Position numbers and translations under genes: made by a program. A stretch of DNA of 64,000 nt from Irpex lacteus (Eukaryota; Basidiomycota; Agaricomycetes; Polyporales; Irpicaceae): positions 1,364,001 to 1,428,000 of the forward strand of contig MQVO02000006.1 of the NCBI GenBank assembly GCA_001986395.2, in the 5' to 3' direction. Shown here one piece after another: positions 36,411-47,625 of this stretch; the first letter of the stretch is position 1; the number at the start of each line of letters is the position of its first letter. The notes under the pieces were generated by a model. The model was given only the letters and a program-made list of their open reading frames with translations, had not been told where the DNA came from and made no database searches.

Positions 36411-37184
36411 ATGTGTCCTCAGCACTGACTATAACAGACGACGACGACGATACTAGTATATGGACACCACGTATATTTACTCTTTGCTTCCTATCGGACT
36501 ATAATGTACCAGACTTTCTATAGTGTTGCTATTGGTAGCAATACGTATACACAACTATTTGAACGAGTAAGCCATGGCCGCCAAGCTTACCAATGATGCG
36601 ACTTGGAGTACCGCACCAGTAGCCTTGTGGCGTTTTGAGTACCGCATCAGTCTCCTGCAGTTTTCATTCTCCCACATCACTCAACCTTCTTTTACAACTT
36701 CCTTTCTGGTCGTTTCAAACCTCCTTGCTTGTACCGTCCACTCCTTGTCCATGTACAACACCGTCGTTGGCCCAACCCGCCCTTTCAGCGCATCGGTGCA
36801 TGCCATAACCGTGTCCGGGTTCTCCCGACTTCTCCCGCGCCAAGCGAGATTACCACGATAAGGCCGACTTCCATAATCCACATTCCGAGCAAAAGAAAAT
36901 ACCTATGTGAAGAAAAACGTGTCCACCTGAAGTTTTCCATATAACGTGCGATGGACAACGTGTCTTTGCGCTGTTATGTGCTAATTTTCGGCGGAAATGA
37001 CAAGAACTTGGGTGCCATTAGCGTTAGTCAGCCACGCGTGCTGGAGCCGCGAAAGTCACATTTGCCGGCGTGGCATCGCCTCCCCAAAATATAGAGTTTG
37101 TCTAGGTCGTATGACCGGTATCTCGCTTATATTTGTGTGGCCCGCGCAGTAAGCTCCCCACTCCTTATCTCTCTCACACCCACC
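36411..37184. other. Intergenic region upstream of the P-type ATPase
   Basis: About 770 bp; no gene recognised. Probably holds the ATPase promoter, which could include metal-responsive sites, but none was identified with confidence. Confidence 0.4.
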
Positions 37185-40100
37185 ATGTCGCCCTCCTGCT
37201 GCAGCAATGCAGCAAAACCCAACGATGAAGTCAATGATAGCCACACAGAGCCAAGCGATAGCACCAAGACAGTAGAGAAAACACCTGAAGAAGGCTGCTG
37301 CTCAGGCACTGGGTGTGGCTGCGACGGTCAGTGGTAGTTGTTTTTATGCGCATATAATCATCTCTCAGGCTGACACCTCTCTCTATGCTCAGATGCGTGC
37401 CTCAACGAATTGGCTCGAGTGATATGCGCGGAGGACACCGAACATATCCACTCCAAGGATGGTGATGCTGAGTCGCTTGCCAGCGAAGAGACTTGTAAGT
37501 GCGATGAAGGTCAGCGGCATTCCAATTTTCCGCTTGTTGGTGACGTCTGACAAGGGCCTCATGATGATTCCAGCTGCAGATATGAAGAGCCTAGGATACA
37601 ACTACGACCTCGCGCCTGAGTCCCAGGCCAATCCCGAGGTGCCCACGCTTGCCCCTGCCACGTCTCCCGACAGCGAGCGCCATTCATGTGGTCTTCGGAA
37701 GCGCAAGAATACGAAAAAAGAGCTGCCGAAGAAGGCCTGCGGGGAACACGCATCTGCAGCACGTAACCGTCAGAAGGATACTCTGGCTGCATTTGGATGC
37801 ATATGCAAGGCGATGCTCGCAAAGGGCTTACAGTCCTGCTGCTCTACTCGCACTCCCATCCTTCCCTCGATCGCACCGTCGCTTGTCAGCCTGCGCAAGA
37901 CCAATCAGACCAGAACATCCATCGACTCCTGCTGCTCTGGAGGCGCTTGTCATGCCAAGGGCGATGACGACAGCATTCGCTCTGTTCGCCGTCAGTCTCG
38001 AGCCTCACTTGACTCTTGCGCCGGGAAATCCTGTTGTGCACAGTCGCGCGCTTCCATCGACTCTTGTGCTGGGAAATCCTGTTGTGCAGGGGACAAAGCC
38101 TCCCTTGATTCCTGCGGCAGCAAGTCTTGTTGCGCGGGAACCAGAAAGTCGTTGGATTCGTGTGGTGGCGGATCATGCTGCGCCCGCTCTCAAGTTTCCG
38201 TTGATTCCTGTGCAGGCAAATCTTGCTGCGCTGGGTCTATTAGCCGTGCTGGCGATGTAGAGAAAGACGCTATCCCCCTCGACAAGGGATTACCCCTCAA
38301 TCGTGCCGTGCTCGCTGTGAAGGGCATGACCTGCACCGGCTGCGAGAACAAACTGATCCGAGCCCTTCGCGCACAATCCGCTATCACTAATATCAAGACC
38401 AGTCTTGTGCTCGCTAGAGCCGAGTTCGACTTCGGCTGCGATGCTCAAGAGCTTCCATCTCTAGTTCAGGACCTTCAGAAGCGGACTGGATTTACATTCG
38501 AGCAAATTGCCACTTCATCGGCTGCTCGCTCCCTTGACGTGAACACTCCTCTTGCCAAGGAGTTCCTACTCGCAGGGATGCCAGACGGCGTGCAACAGAT
38601 TTTGAAGGTTGGCAAAGGTACCATCCGCCTGGTGTACGATCCACACGTCGTCGGTGCTCGAGAAATCCTAGAAGCGTACTCCGTGTATACCCCGACACTT
38701 GCTCCCATGCCAGAGGATCCTGCTCTAGCTGCTGGGGCGAAGCATATCCGCATGCTTCTCTTGCGGACCGTCGTTTCGTTGTTCCTGACGATCCCTGTCC
38801 TGGTCATGACATGGGCCCCGCTCCCTTCCCATCCTCACGCATACGCCATATCCTCTCTAGTGCTTGCCACCATCGTCCAACTCACCATCGCAGGCCCATT
38901 CTACTCCGCAGCACTCAAGAGCTTATTCTCCGGACTCATCGAAACCGACCTCCTGATTGTTCTAAGCACTACAACCGCCTACGTCTACTCTGTCGTAGCA
39001 TTCGCGTACCAAATGATCGGCCGACCTCTCGATGGAGGCTCTTTCTTCGAGACGAGCACCTTACTCGTTACGCTCATCATGTTCGGGCAGCTTGCGAGCG
39101 CGTTCGCTCGTCAGCGTGCCGTGGCCGCCATCTCCCTTCGTTCACTCCAGCAGCAGTCTGCTGCCCTGATCAAAGTCCAACCCGACGGCCGCGAGGAAGA
39201 GGTCGGTATTGACGCTCGGTTGTTGCAATACGACGATGTGTTCCGTGTGTACCCCGATTCAGGTATCATCACGGACGGGCTTGTCGTCGCTGGTACGAGT
39301 ACCGTAGACGAGTCGATGATGACTGGCGAGTCTCTCCCTGTCAACAAGGGCATCGGCAGCGAAGTACTCGCCGGTACCACCAATGGTTCTGGCACTCTCC
39401 TCGTGAAGGTTGTCCGCCTACCTGGAGAGAACACTATAAGCGACATCGCGGACATGGTCGACGAAGCGCGGTTCTCTCGTGCCAGGATTCAGAGCCTCGT
39501 GGATCGCATCTGCACATGGTTTGTCCCTGTAGTCTTATCCCTCGCCATCGTCACCTTCGTTATATGGCTTGTTGTGGGGATTCGTGTTCGACACCAGACA
39601 GCTGGTGATGCAGCCGTCCGAGCATTGACGTATGCCGTCGCGGTACTGGCTATCTCATGCCCGTGTGCAATCGGCCTGGCGATCCCTATGGTGGTTCTCG
39701 TTGCTAGCGGTGTGGCCGCCAAGATGGGCATTGTGTTCAGGGAAGCCACTACTATCGAGTCCGCTCGGAGCATAACCCATGTTGTGTTCGACAAGACCGG
39801 GACGTTGACTCAGGGGCAGCTGCAAGTCGTTGAGTCTCAAATCCTTGAAGAGACAATTCTCGTCGCCGGTATACCTGTGCAAACGGAGTCGATTGTTCTG
39901 GCTCTGTCGTTGGCCAGCAAGCATCCCGTCGCTCGGGCTGTTGCCGCTTACCTTAGCGACAAGGTTTCATTCGGGGCACTAACTGACATTGAAGAGGTGA
40001 CTGGAAAGGGAATGCAAGGTACTCTGGACGGCAAGCTTCTCTGCGGAGGAAACGCCAACTGGCTGGACCTCAATGCTAACGCTACCGTGAGCACAGTTCT

Positions 40101-40749
40101 CGCCGCGAAGCACACTGCGTTCTGCATCACTCTCGATGATACTCTCATCGCCGTGTTCTCGCTCATCGATGGCCTTCGCCCCGAAGCCAAAGCGCTAGTT
40201 TCGTCTCTTCGTGCTAGGAACATCCAAGTTGCAATCCTCTCTGGAGACCATGCTGCCGCTGTACAGAGTGTCGCATCGGCACTGGGCATCCCCAAGGAGA
40301 ACTACCGCGCCAGTTGCCTCCCCTCTGACAAAGCCGCCTTCATCCACTACCTTCAGGCTCGTGGAGGCAAAGTCATGTTCTGTGGAGACGGTACAAACGA
40401 CTCTGTCGCTCTCGCACAAGCTGACATCGGCGTTCACATGTCCTCTGAGGCCTCGACCACAGGTGCTGCTGCTGCTGCCTCGGCCGCCTCTGATGCAATA
40501 CTCATCCGCCCATCCCTCGATGGGTTAGAGTCCCTGATCGAGCTGAGCAACGCCGTCTACCATCGGATCGTCCTCAATTTCGTATGGGCGTTCGTGTACA
40601 ATCTGGTGGCGATCCTCTTTGCGGGAGGTGCATTCGTGAATGCGAGAATTGCTCCCGCATACGCGGGCCTTGGGGAGCTGGTTAGCGTGCTACCGGTAGT
40701 ACTGATTGCGATGCAGTTGAAGATGTTCAAGCGAAAGATGGCCGTTTGA
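37185..40749 (+). CDS. P1B-type heavy-metal ATPase, PCA1-like, with a Cys-repeat N-terminus
   Basis: Metal-exporting ATPase (Cu+ or Cd2+) of the fungal PCA1/CrpA type. Three exons (37185-37326, 37393-37494, 37574-40749), 1,139 residues. The N-terminus opens with Cys pairs (MSPSCCSN, EEGCCSGTGCGCD), then a Cys-rich tandem repeat (residues about 195-303) and one heavy-metal domain with GMTCTGC (Cys335, Cys338). The core has TGESLPV, the metal-site SCPCAIGLAIP (CPC about 777-779), phosphorylation site DKTGT (Asp821) and GDGTND (about 1019). The last spans read YNLVAILFAGGAFVNARIAP and AYAGLGELVSVLPVV, without the MxxSS motif of Ccc2-type copper ATPases, which supports the PCA1-like group. The CDS is highly GC-rich and nearly intron-free compared with its neighbours. 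Confidence 0.94.
37912..38238 (+). repeat. Coding tandem repeat of Cys-rich units (48-bp period) in the P-type ATPase
   Basis: Five contiguous units start at 37999, 38047, 38095, 38143 and 38191, exactly 48 bp apart, each encoding 16 residues of the form RASLDSCAGKSCCAxS. A sixth, more diverged unit (RTSIDSCCSGGACHA) begins at 37912. Each unit carries three cysteines in a C-x(3)-S-C-C layout. They are likely metal-binding; exact period suggests growth by unequal exchange. Confidence 0.9.
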
Positions 40750-40944
40750 AAGGAAAGTTACATAGGAACACGATGATATAGAGTTTGGTATTGTTCGGCT
40801 TTGAAGTTCAAACTACTCCCAACTCATATGCACTCACCTCAACTTGTCTACAACGATTGATATGTAAATATTATTTCACACAATGAGATTACTGCACCTG
40901 CCGCACCGGTATAAAATGCGATAGAAGGGCGTGAAAACGGGTAT

Positions 40945-41814
40945 CTAGCGTACAGGGTATATGAGTAGCTCCTTGACATCGTTGTCAGATGATATCCACA
41001 ACAGACGGCCATATCCTGGGTGTGCAAGTGCGTTAGCTGGAGCTAGTAAGTTGTGCGTGGGCACATACCCCAAGAATCCGACCAAGGTCTGCATCAGAGC
41101 TAACAATAGAGGTATCCACCTGTGAGCCATCCAATGAGTACCTCAAAGGATACAATATGGGCAAAAGAGTGAGTGACTTACGTAGACATGTGAAACCTGG
41201 CAGCCTTAAATACCCCTGCCATAACATACGCCAGTACCGCCGATCCAACGACTGCACCTCCTACCGCACATACAGCAAATGTCAAAAGCACGAGCAGCGC
41301 GAACGTCAGTCTCGACCTCCTCTCATTCTGTCTCACTCTCTGTCTTCCACTCGCGCGAGTACCAGTCGTGTGCGTGTCTTCGTGCAAGTGTGAGGGAATA
41401 GGCGATCGAGGAACGGGATGAAGGGGGATATCATGCTTCGCGCTGGTGGGTACTGCAGTGTATTTGGGCCGAGAGAGGTAGAGGAATCGACGCAGTCGAG
41501 ATTCAGGCGTGAATGCAAGATTGATGAACGCGTAAGTCCCACACAGCATAAAGGATGGGGTGTAGAGTATTAATGTCCAGTATAGCGTGAATCTGTACAC
41601 ATCTTTCGTACACGCAAGAGTCAGCTATTCTACGGAAGGAGGGGGAATGTCTGAGCTTACCGTTTGGATCGTCGAGATAGAATCCGTTTGGGAGTGTAGG
41701 GGGCCTGTTAGTGAGAGGTCGTATTTCGTTGAAGACGTTGTATAGCGATGGCCATGGTGGTGCGACCGCCTGTCCGTCCATCAGCTCGCCGTGGTGGTTT
41801 CGGCCAACCGACAC
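40945..41814 (-). CDS. Polytopic membrane protein of unknown function
   Basis: Start MSVGRNHHGELMDGQAVAPP. After an N-terminal stretch ending FYLDDPN, an intron leads to TLYWTLILYTPSFMLCGTYA (first span), a basic/Pro-rich loop, LTFALLVLLTFAVCAVGGAV running into VGSAVLAYVMAGVFKAARF (one or two spans), then WIPLLLALMQTLVGFLGYGR (last span) and a short tail ending ELLIYPVR. Introns with clean ends separate these. I cannot name the family. It shares a 174-bp divergent promoter with the YIPF1/2-like gene, which may hint at a common role in membrane traffic, though this is speculation. Confidence 0.7.
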
Positions 41815-41988
41815 ACTGAGATTTGGTGCCGCAGCCTGATCTATAGGCGGGTTGATGCGCCTGATGCGCCCCCACGTCAGATCTGTTAGGGCGGCGGCGG
41901 CCTGTATAGTACTTGGCTGTGAGCCGTCGCAGTTCTCATACCTTCACCGTCACGCTTCAAGCACAACGCCAATAAATCTTCATCGCGA
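41815..41988. promoter_or_regulatory. Short divergent promoter
   Basis: 174 bp between the start codons of two genes transcribed away from each other. No TATA box recognised. Confidence 0.45.
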
Positions 41989-43145
41989 ATGGCCTACGTC
42001 TCAATTGAGGCCGATGAAGTGAGTTGTCGTCGTGTATCATACTTTGACTGGTCTAATAATGGGGACAGCGACTAGAGGAGGGTCCAGAGGGATTGCAATT
42101 CCAATGTACGTTCTTGACAGATCCCTGAATACAACTGATACATATCTGTTGGAAACTTAGCATTTCTCGAAAGCGATACTCGCCCTTCGCAGCCAGGCGT
42201 AGGCAATGTTGGGTCAAGAGGTACGTCTACAACACGTGCACTGTTTGAGGAGACACCAGTAATAGGAAACCTATAGGCTACATCTCGGATGCACCGGGAA
42301 AGACATCTTTCTGGCAAGTAGAACACTACCAAGCATACTTTGACATTGATACGCAGACAGTACGTCGCACCTTCTTGCTTGCACTGTCCCCAAGGGTAAC
42401 GAACTCGCTATACTCATGAAACTAGGTCATTCGCCGCTGCTATTCAACACTCATTCCCTCCAAGGAGTCCTACCTCACAACCCATCTCACCCCAGCGGAC
42501 CTCTACGGACCTTTCTGGACTCTGACCACACTCATATTCTGCCTCTTCGTCTTCTCTTCCCTGGCATCTTCCATCTCTATATACCTCTCAGACCCAGAAG
42601 CAGCCTCGCCTACCGACCCTTTGGAGTATAACTTTGGGCTCTTGAGTATCGCAGTAGGACTCGTCTACTCGTACGGCCTGGCGCTGCCGATATTACTCTG
42701 GCTAGGGTTGAGATACTTAGGTGTGGGCGAGTGGAGTGTCGTTGAGACCGTCGCACTGTGGGGATATGGACAGTTCGTGTGGATCCCAGTTTCGGTGAGC
42801 AATGCATCCATTATCATGCATCGACGCGTATTGAATCATATTCGCCCTAGTTGTTATGTGTTATACCCTTTTCTGCGGTACGGTGGACTCTCGTCGGCCT
42901 CGGCTTTGCACTCTCAGGCTACTTCCTCATCTTCAACATATATCCCATTCTTGCCACTGTGAGTGCTAGTCTCCGTGCCTTTTGACGTTCTTCTGACTTC
43001 CGCTTTTCTACACTTCTTTGAGGCTGACCAAAAGGCAGTACGGCTCATCGCCGTTTTACTAGCAATCATTCACGCAGCTATCGCACTATGCTTCAAAGTG
43101 CTCTTCTTCAGCTATTACCCTGCGAAGGGTGACAAGTCTGGTTGA
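41989..43145 (+). CDS. YIP1-domain Golgi protein, YIPF1/2-like
   Basis: Five-span YIP1-family protein that binds Rab GTPases in the Golgi and early secretory pathway. Start MAYVSIEADE, with several short 5' exons (one encodes LEEGPEGLQFQ). The signature SFWQVEHYQAYFDIDT leads through an intron to the block RRCYSTLIPSKESYLTTHL, then DLYGPFWTLTTLIFCLFVF, LLSIAVGLVYSYGLALPIL, VVETVALWGYGQFVWIPVS and later spans, ending in FKVLFFSYYPAKGDKSG. The FWQ-EYYQ-FFDVDT-like stretch is typical of YIPF1/YIPF2. The 3' end lies 121 bp from the end of the convergent rhomboid gene. Confidence 0.88.
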
Positions 43146-43266
43146 GTTTTCAATGCACATGAAGGGCGGTGTGCTCTAGTCAAGACATGTAACCACTGAT
43201 AGGATAGAGTGGGGGTGCTAATGCATAAGTAGATCGCTCTTCAACCGCAATACCTTGAATATCCAC

Positions 43267-44570
43267 CTAGAATCTTCTGAACCGTAACGCAAGGTAATAA
43301 AGAATACCACCGAGGACGCCTCCGACATGGCCTGCGGTATCTGTCCCTGCTTGCTATTGAGGTTTGGCGAATTAGAACGAGCTGACACCAAAGTACATCG
43401 ACAGAACATACCTTATTGTTCATTGCGCTGTAAGCGTCGTAGAGGAACAGCCCGCTTACGCAGAGCCAAGCAGGCACTGGAACGATCCCATACAGCTGGA
43501 ATGTGGCTTTTGGAGCAATACATGCCAGGAGGGAAATGACTGCATACATGGCACCTAGAGACAATGAATTCGTATTCATAAGGGACTTGGAGACAACTTC
43601 TTGAGCGTCGGTTGTGTACTTACCGCTTGCACCATGACTCGAGTAATTGGGTTTAGGTTTGTAGAAGTTATTGAACCACAGGCTAGTCAAACTGCTAACT
43701 AGGCCGCCTGACGCTTCTTAGCCAGTTGCTCCGGTGTTTGTTGAGGAAAAAGGAACATACCTCCCAGATAGAGCACAAAGAATGCCCGTTTCCCGAGGAC
43801 ACCAAGGACGGGTGGTGCCATGAAGAAGAAAGTTAACGCGTTCACGAATATGTGGCCAGTACCTTCATGAGAGAAGGCGGATGTGACTAGCGTCCATCTG
43901 TGAAGGGGGTCGGCATATTGTAGTATTCAACGAAGTTAAGGGAGGGAATCGTACATTCGACCTTCACGCAAGTTTCTTAGGCTGGTCGTAAAGTTATCTC
44001 GCAGCCATAGGTGAAGGCTTGGGTCTCGCATAGTTTGCTAACGAATGATGACCATAACATCAGACATCAGACATTCTGAGCATTCTGAGAGTTTACACAG
44101 CTATGGATACGCACATGATCATAGCTTGCTCTCTGCCACGCCAGGTAGACCAAGCCATTTACACCCAATATACCCCAGATGACTACACTGTCGGGAAGCC
44201 GTTCGAGGAAGGGTCGCTTCCCTCCGCCACCATTGCCAGACGATCCAGAGCCTCCATTGCCAGACGATCCAGAGCCTCTATTGCCAAACGATACGGAGCC
44301 TCCATTGCGTGGGTCCACTGGTCGAAGACGTCCTGATCTATGGGTTGCATATCTTGCTCTGTCTTGAACGAAACGCGACAACAGCGGTTCGTACGATACA
44401 AGTCGTACTGGGAGGCTGGAAATTGCATGCCGAATGCTATCAGTAGCTGGTCTTGTTCCTTGCTGGCGTAGACATGAGAAGTACGATGTTGGCAAAGGTT
44501 TACTGGCTAGCCAGCCTGATTGTGAGTACACACGTCCGAGGAGGTTTAGTGAACGGCTCATCGCACGCAA
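43267..44570 (-). CDS. PCP1: Mitochondrial rhomboid protease (Pcp1/PARL-like)
   Basis: Intramembrane serine protease of the inner mitochondrial membrane; in yeast it processes Mgm1 and Ccp1. The N-terminus (MRAMSRSLNLLGRVYSQSGW...) is Arg/Ser-rich like a presequence. A Gly/Ser/Asn repeat tract follows (about 44215-44300), then DSVVIWGILGVNGLVYLAW (first span), MWTLVTSAFSHEGTGHIFVN, the catalytic Ser motif SSHGASGAMYAVISL and the catalytic His in AGHVGGVLGGILYYLALRF. The Ser-His dyad is intact. Several introns. The Gly-rich tract is a low-complexity insert between presequence and catalytic domain. Identity secure. Confidence 0.92.
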
Positions 44571-44813
44571 ACGTTAGTTACTAAACGAGCCAATTTGACC
44601 TCAGCTAGATAGGATAATGGGCTATTAGAGTGTTTACTTACGTGTAATGAAGGAACATTAGACAGTTGTAGTGATGGCCATCAAGTCGAGCCTGTCAATC
44701 AACCGATGGTAAGAAATGTTTGTTACCGGTTGTTACTCAGCTCTGACATATGGACCCCGGAACTCCGACAACAAAGCCGGATGAGAGTTCTTAGCGTCTG
44801 GTCCCCTTCTGCT

Positions 44814-45539
44814 ATGTCCCACCATCTCTTTCTCCTTTCACCCTCGGACACACCATTGTATGAATTGACACATTTCTCGTCGAAGCCGGTACAGAATGTA
44901 TCCTCTCCACTAGCTTCTAACCTTCCAAGCTGGTCGACATCTGCGTTCGCCGGAACATTGACGGCGTTGTCTGGTGCCTCAAGTGCTAATCAGCAGTATA
45001 ACGCACAAGGGGGAGGAGTCCGGATTGGCGGAGGGAAGGATAGGCATGTCATACAAATGATTGCGAACGCCAGCTTGGACGTTATTGAAGATGTTATGAG
45101 GAAGGAGAACCTCATGTGCGTAGAGTTTTGAAGTACAAACCCTCCCTGTCGTGCTCATGAAATTGCTGTGAACAAAGGTATTTGAAGTCCGTGGACAAAT
45201 TCAATGAATGGACTGTATCGGCCTTTGTTACTCCAGGCAGTGAGTATGATCATCTGCAGCATTCCTTGTGAACATTCCAAGATCTGAGTTGCTGGGCATA
45301 GATATGAAGTTCGTCCTTCTGCACGAAGCGCGTAATGACGATGGAATCAAATCGTTCTTCATGGACGTGTGGGAACTATACGTCAAGGCGAGTACATGTT
45401 GTAGGTGATTGTTTGACCGAGGCTCATGAGAATTGCTGTTTCTCAGACCATGTTAAATCCATTCCACACTGCACACACTCCAATCCGGAGTGCGGTATTC
45501 GATGCACGCGTAAGAGCAAGCGCGAAGAAGTACTTGTGA
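44814..45539 (+). CDS. TRS20: TRAPP complex subunit Trs20/TRAPPC2 (sedlin)
   Basis: Small longin-fold subunit of the TRAPP Rab-GEF complexes acting in ER-Golgi and autophagy traffic. Start [20 protein letters not shown]. Family blocks: [78 protein letters not shown] and [18 protein letters not shown] at the end. Four exons. The third intron (45388-45446) begins with GC instead of GT. The loop between the first strand and HVIQMI is about 45 residues longer than in human sedlin and rich in Ser/Ala/Gly. Identity secure. Confidence 0.94.
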
Positions 45540-45689
45540 ACCTAGAGCATCTTTGCAGTACTTCTGTGAATGTTCAATGGGCATTTGAAGGCTTTAGCTA
45601 TTGTTCTGTGCCGACAGCGTGTACTACTAGTTTGTTGTATATCACAATCAATTGGAGCATGATCTTGAAACATTCAATGTAGAAGTGAC

Positions 45690-46190
45690 CGGGGTCCCGT
45701 CCAGATGGCTGTGGCTGAGGGCGTCGACGGCTTTGATGGATTTGTTGTCTCTTTCTCTCGACCTTTCATCTCGGTGGCCTCTTCTCGTTTTCTTCTCTCC
45801 CTATTCTCCAACTTTTAGCATATATATCTCTCTATCGTCTTTATATACTCGTCAAAGAAAACAAACAAACAACTTCTCGCCTCTAATCGTCAGACAAACC
45901 GGCTTTCTTCTTCCCCCACCTTGCCCTTTCCAACGAGCCAGCACATCGCAGAACATCCCCCAGAGAGTTAGACAGACACGTCTTCCTTGTCCATTGCATC
46001 AGGAACTCAACCCGGATCCAACTCCATCAGGTTCGTCGTCGTAGCCCCTCTTCACCATAAACGCGCAAGCTTACCCCTTACTTTCGTTCCAGCTGTATTT
46101 CATTCCCTATTTCCCAAGCACCGTGCTTATCATCTTATCAACTTTCCGGTCGACCACCTTCACCACTTCACCTCTGAACTAGCATCTCAA
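45690..46190 (+). promoter_or_regulatory. Pyrimidine-rich promoter / 5' leader
   Basis: About 500 bp of CT-rich sequence upstream of the start codon at 46191, with A-rich interruptions near 45855-45875. This is typical of highly expressed fungal genes, where a long CT block precedes the transcription start. Several short frames here are not supported as genes. Confidence 0.5.
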
Positions 46191-47625
46191 ATGGCGTCTA
46201 CTCAAGCTCCGAACCCCCGTGCTCACCTCCTTGCCGGCCTTAGGACTGGCGGAGTGCGATCAGCGTCTGGTCCCGTTCCGCACACGGCCGCTCCTGCGGG
46301 CACTTTCAACATCCCGAACATCCCCCGTTACACAATCGAGGAGGAGGATGAGCTGGCGGACATGGTCTCTCAGAATCTGTACATCAACAATAAGCCTGTC
46401 AATCGCATGCAGCAGCCGCCCATGACTGCCGCCGTCGATGGTGGTGCCAACAGGTTCTCCCAGCAACAAGGCATGGGTATGAACGGCTCCGTTCCCATGA
46501 GCCCCTTTGTGTCCGCCCAGTCTCAGATGCAGACGTTACAGCTTCAAATGATGCAGATGGAGATTGCACGGCTTCAGGTGAGTATTGTGATTCAGGCACG
46601 AGACCAGCTTTCTCATCTCGGTGTCTTTATAGACTTTGCAGGCTCAGCAGTATCAAGCTGAGCTCATTGCTCAAGCTCAGGCACAGGCTCAACAGCGACA
46701 GAGACAACCCCAGCGCAGGGCCACAGGCGGATACGCACCTCCCGCCACAGCTGGTCCTGGAACGACGTCGTTCAACCTGCAGGGCAGCCCTAACGGTTTC
46801 AATGCTCGCCGCGCCAACCAGGCCGATCAGTTGCGTGCCATGCTCGGTGTTGGAAACGAAGATCAGGTCCCTATGACTGCTGCCCTCGGCGGCAGATTTG
46901 GTAGTCGTATGCAGTCCGGTCAGTACGACAACGAGGAGGACGACTTCTCTTACATGAAGACTCCTCCTACCCATCATACTTCGGTCATTTCTGGCGGTAC
47001 TGCCCTTGGTGGCACTGGAGCCAGTCCACCTTCCAAGTCTGATGCTGCCGTCTCCTGGAGGCGCGGCGGCAACAGCAACTCCGTTTTAAACGGTAACAAT
47101 CGTGAGCGTGCAGTGACATCCCCGGTGGTTAGGATCACCCCTCCCCCGGCGGAGCGTACCTCGCCTTCCCCTCCTGCGAGTAGCCCACTCAAGACTCGTC
47201 CCCCGGCTCTGCAGTTCTCTGCCGCCATCTCGCAGCCTACTGCTGTCGTCGCTGTCGATGCTAGCGATGCCGACGGTGAGGATAACTCCTCTGTTTCTTC
47301 GAAGTCGGGTTCCACTCCGAGCACCCCGCGTACGGCGTCATCGCTCGGTGATGCTCCTCCCCTTTCTCCCCGTGAGGAGGCTTCGAAGAAGCTCTACGAA
47401 GGTCTTGGTATCCGTCAGGTGCCCACCATCGCGGTCTCTGCTGCACCTCCATCCGTGCAGCGCTTGGTAGCCAGCACCCCCGTTCGTCAGCCCCGTGGTC
47501 CGCCCTCGAACAACGACGAGCTTATCCCCAAGAACTTCGCCACCCGTAGCAGGCGCAAGGCGATCGGTGCTCTCGGCGCTCTTCTCGATGCTCGTGTTTC
47601 ACGCGAGACTGTCGCTGTGTGCTAA
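46191..47625 (+). CDS. Low-complexity, largely disordered protein of unknown function
   Basis: Two exons with one small intron after MMQMEIARLQ. About 455 residues, rich in Gln, Ser, Pro and Ala. Recognisable stretches: MASTQAPNPRAHLLAGLRTG, YTIEEEDELADMVSQNLYIN, a Gln/Met-rich coiled region running into AQQYQAELIAQAQAQAQQRQ, then Pro/Ser-rich tracts with SPxK/TP sites (SPLKTRPPALQF, STPSTPRTASS). It ends in a conserved-looking block, ELIPKNFATRSRRKAIGALG then ALLDARVSRETVAVC. Codon use is strongly biased toward C-ending codons, suggesting high expression. No domain recognised; a post-transcriptional or signalling regulator is possible but unproven. Confidence 0.8.

Noticed and set aside
37649..38260. 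203-codon plus-strand ORF in the P-type ATPase N-terminus
   Set aside because: It is an alternate frame of the 48-bp Cys repeat; the ATPase frame explains the sequence.
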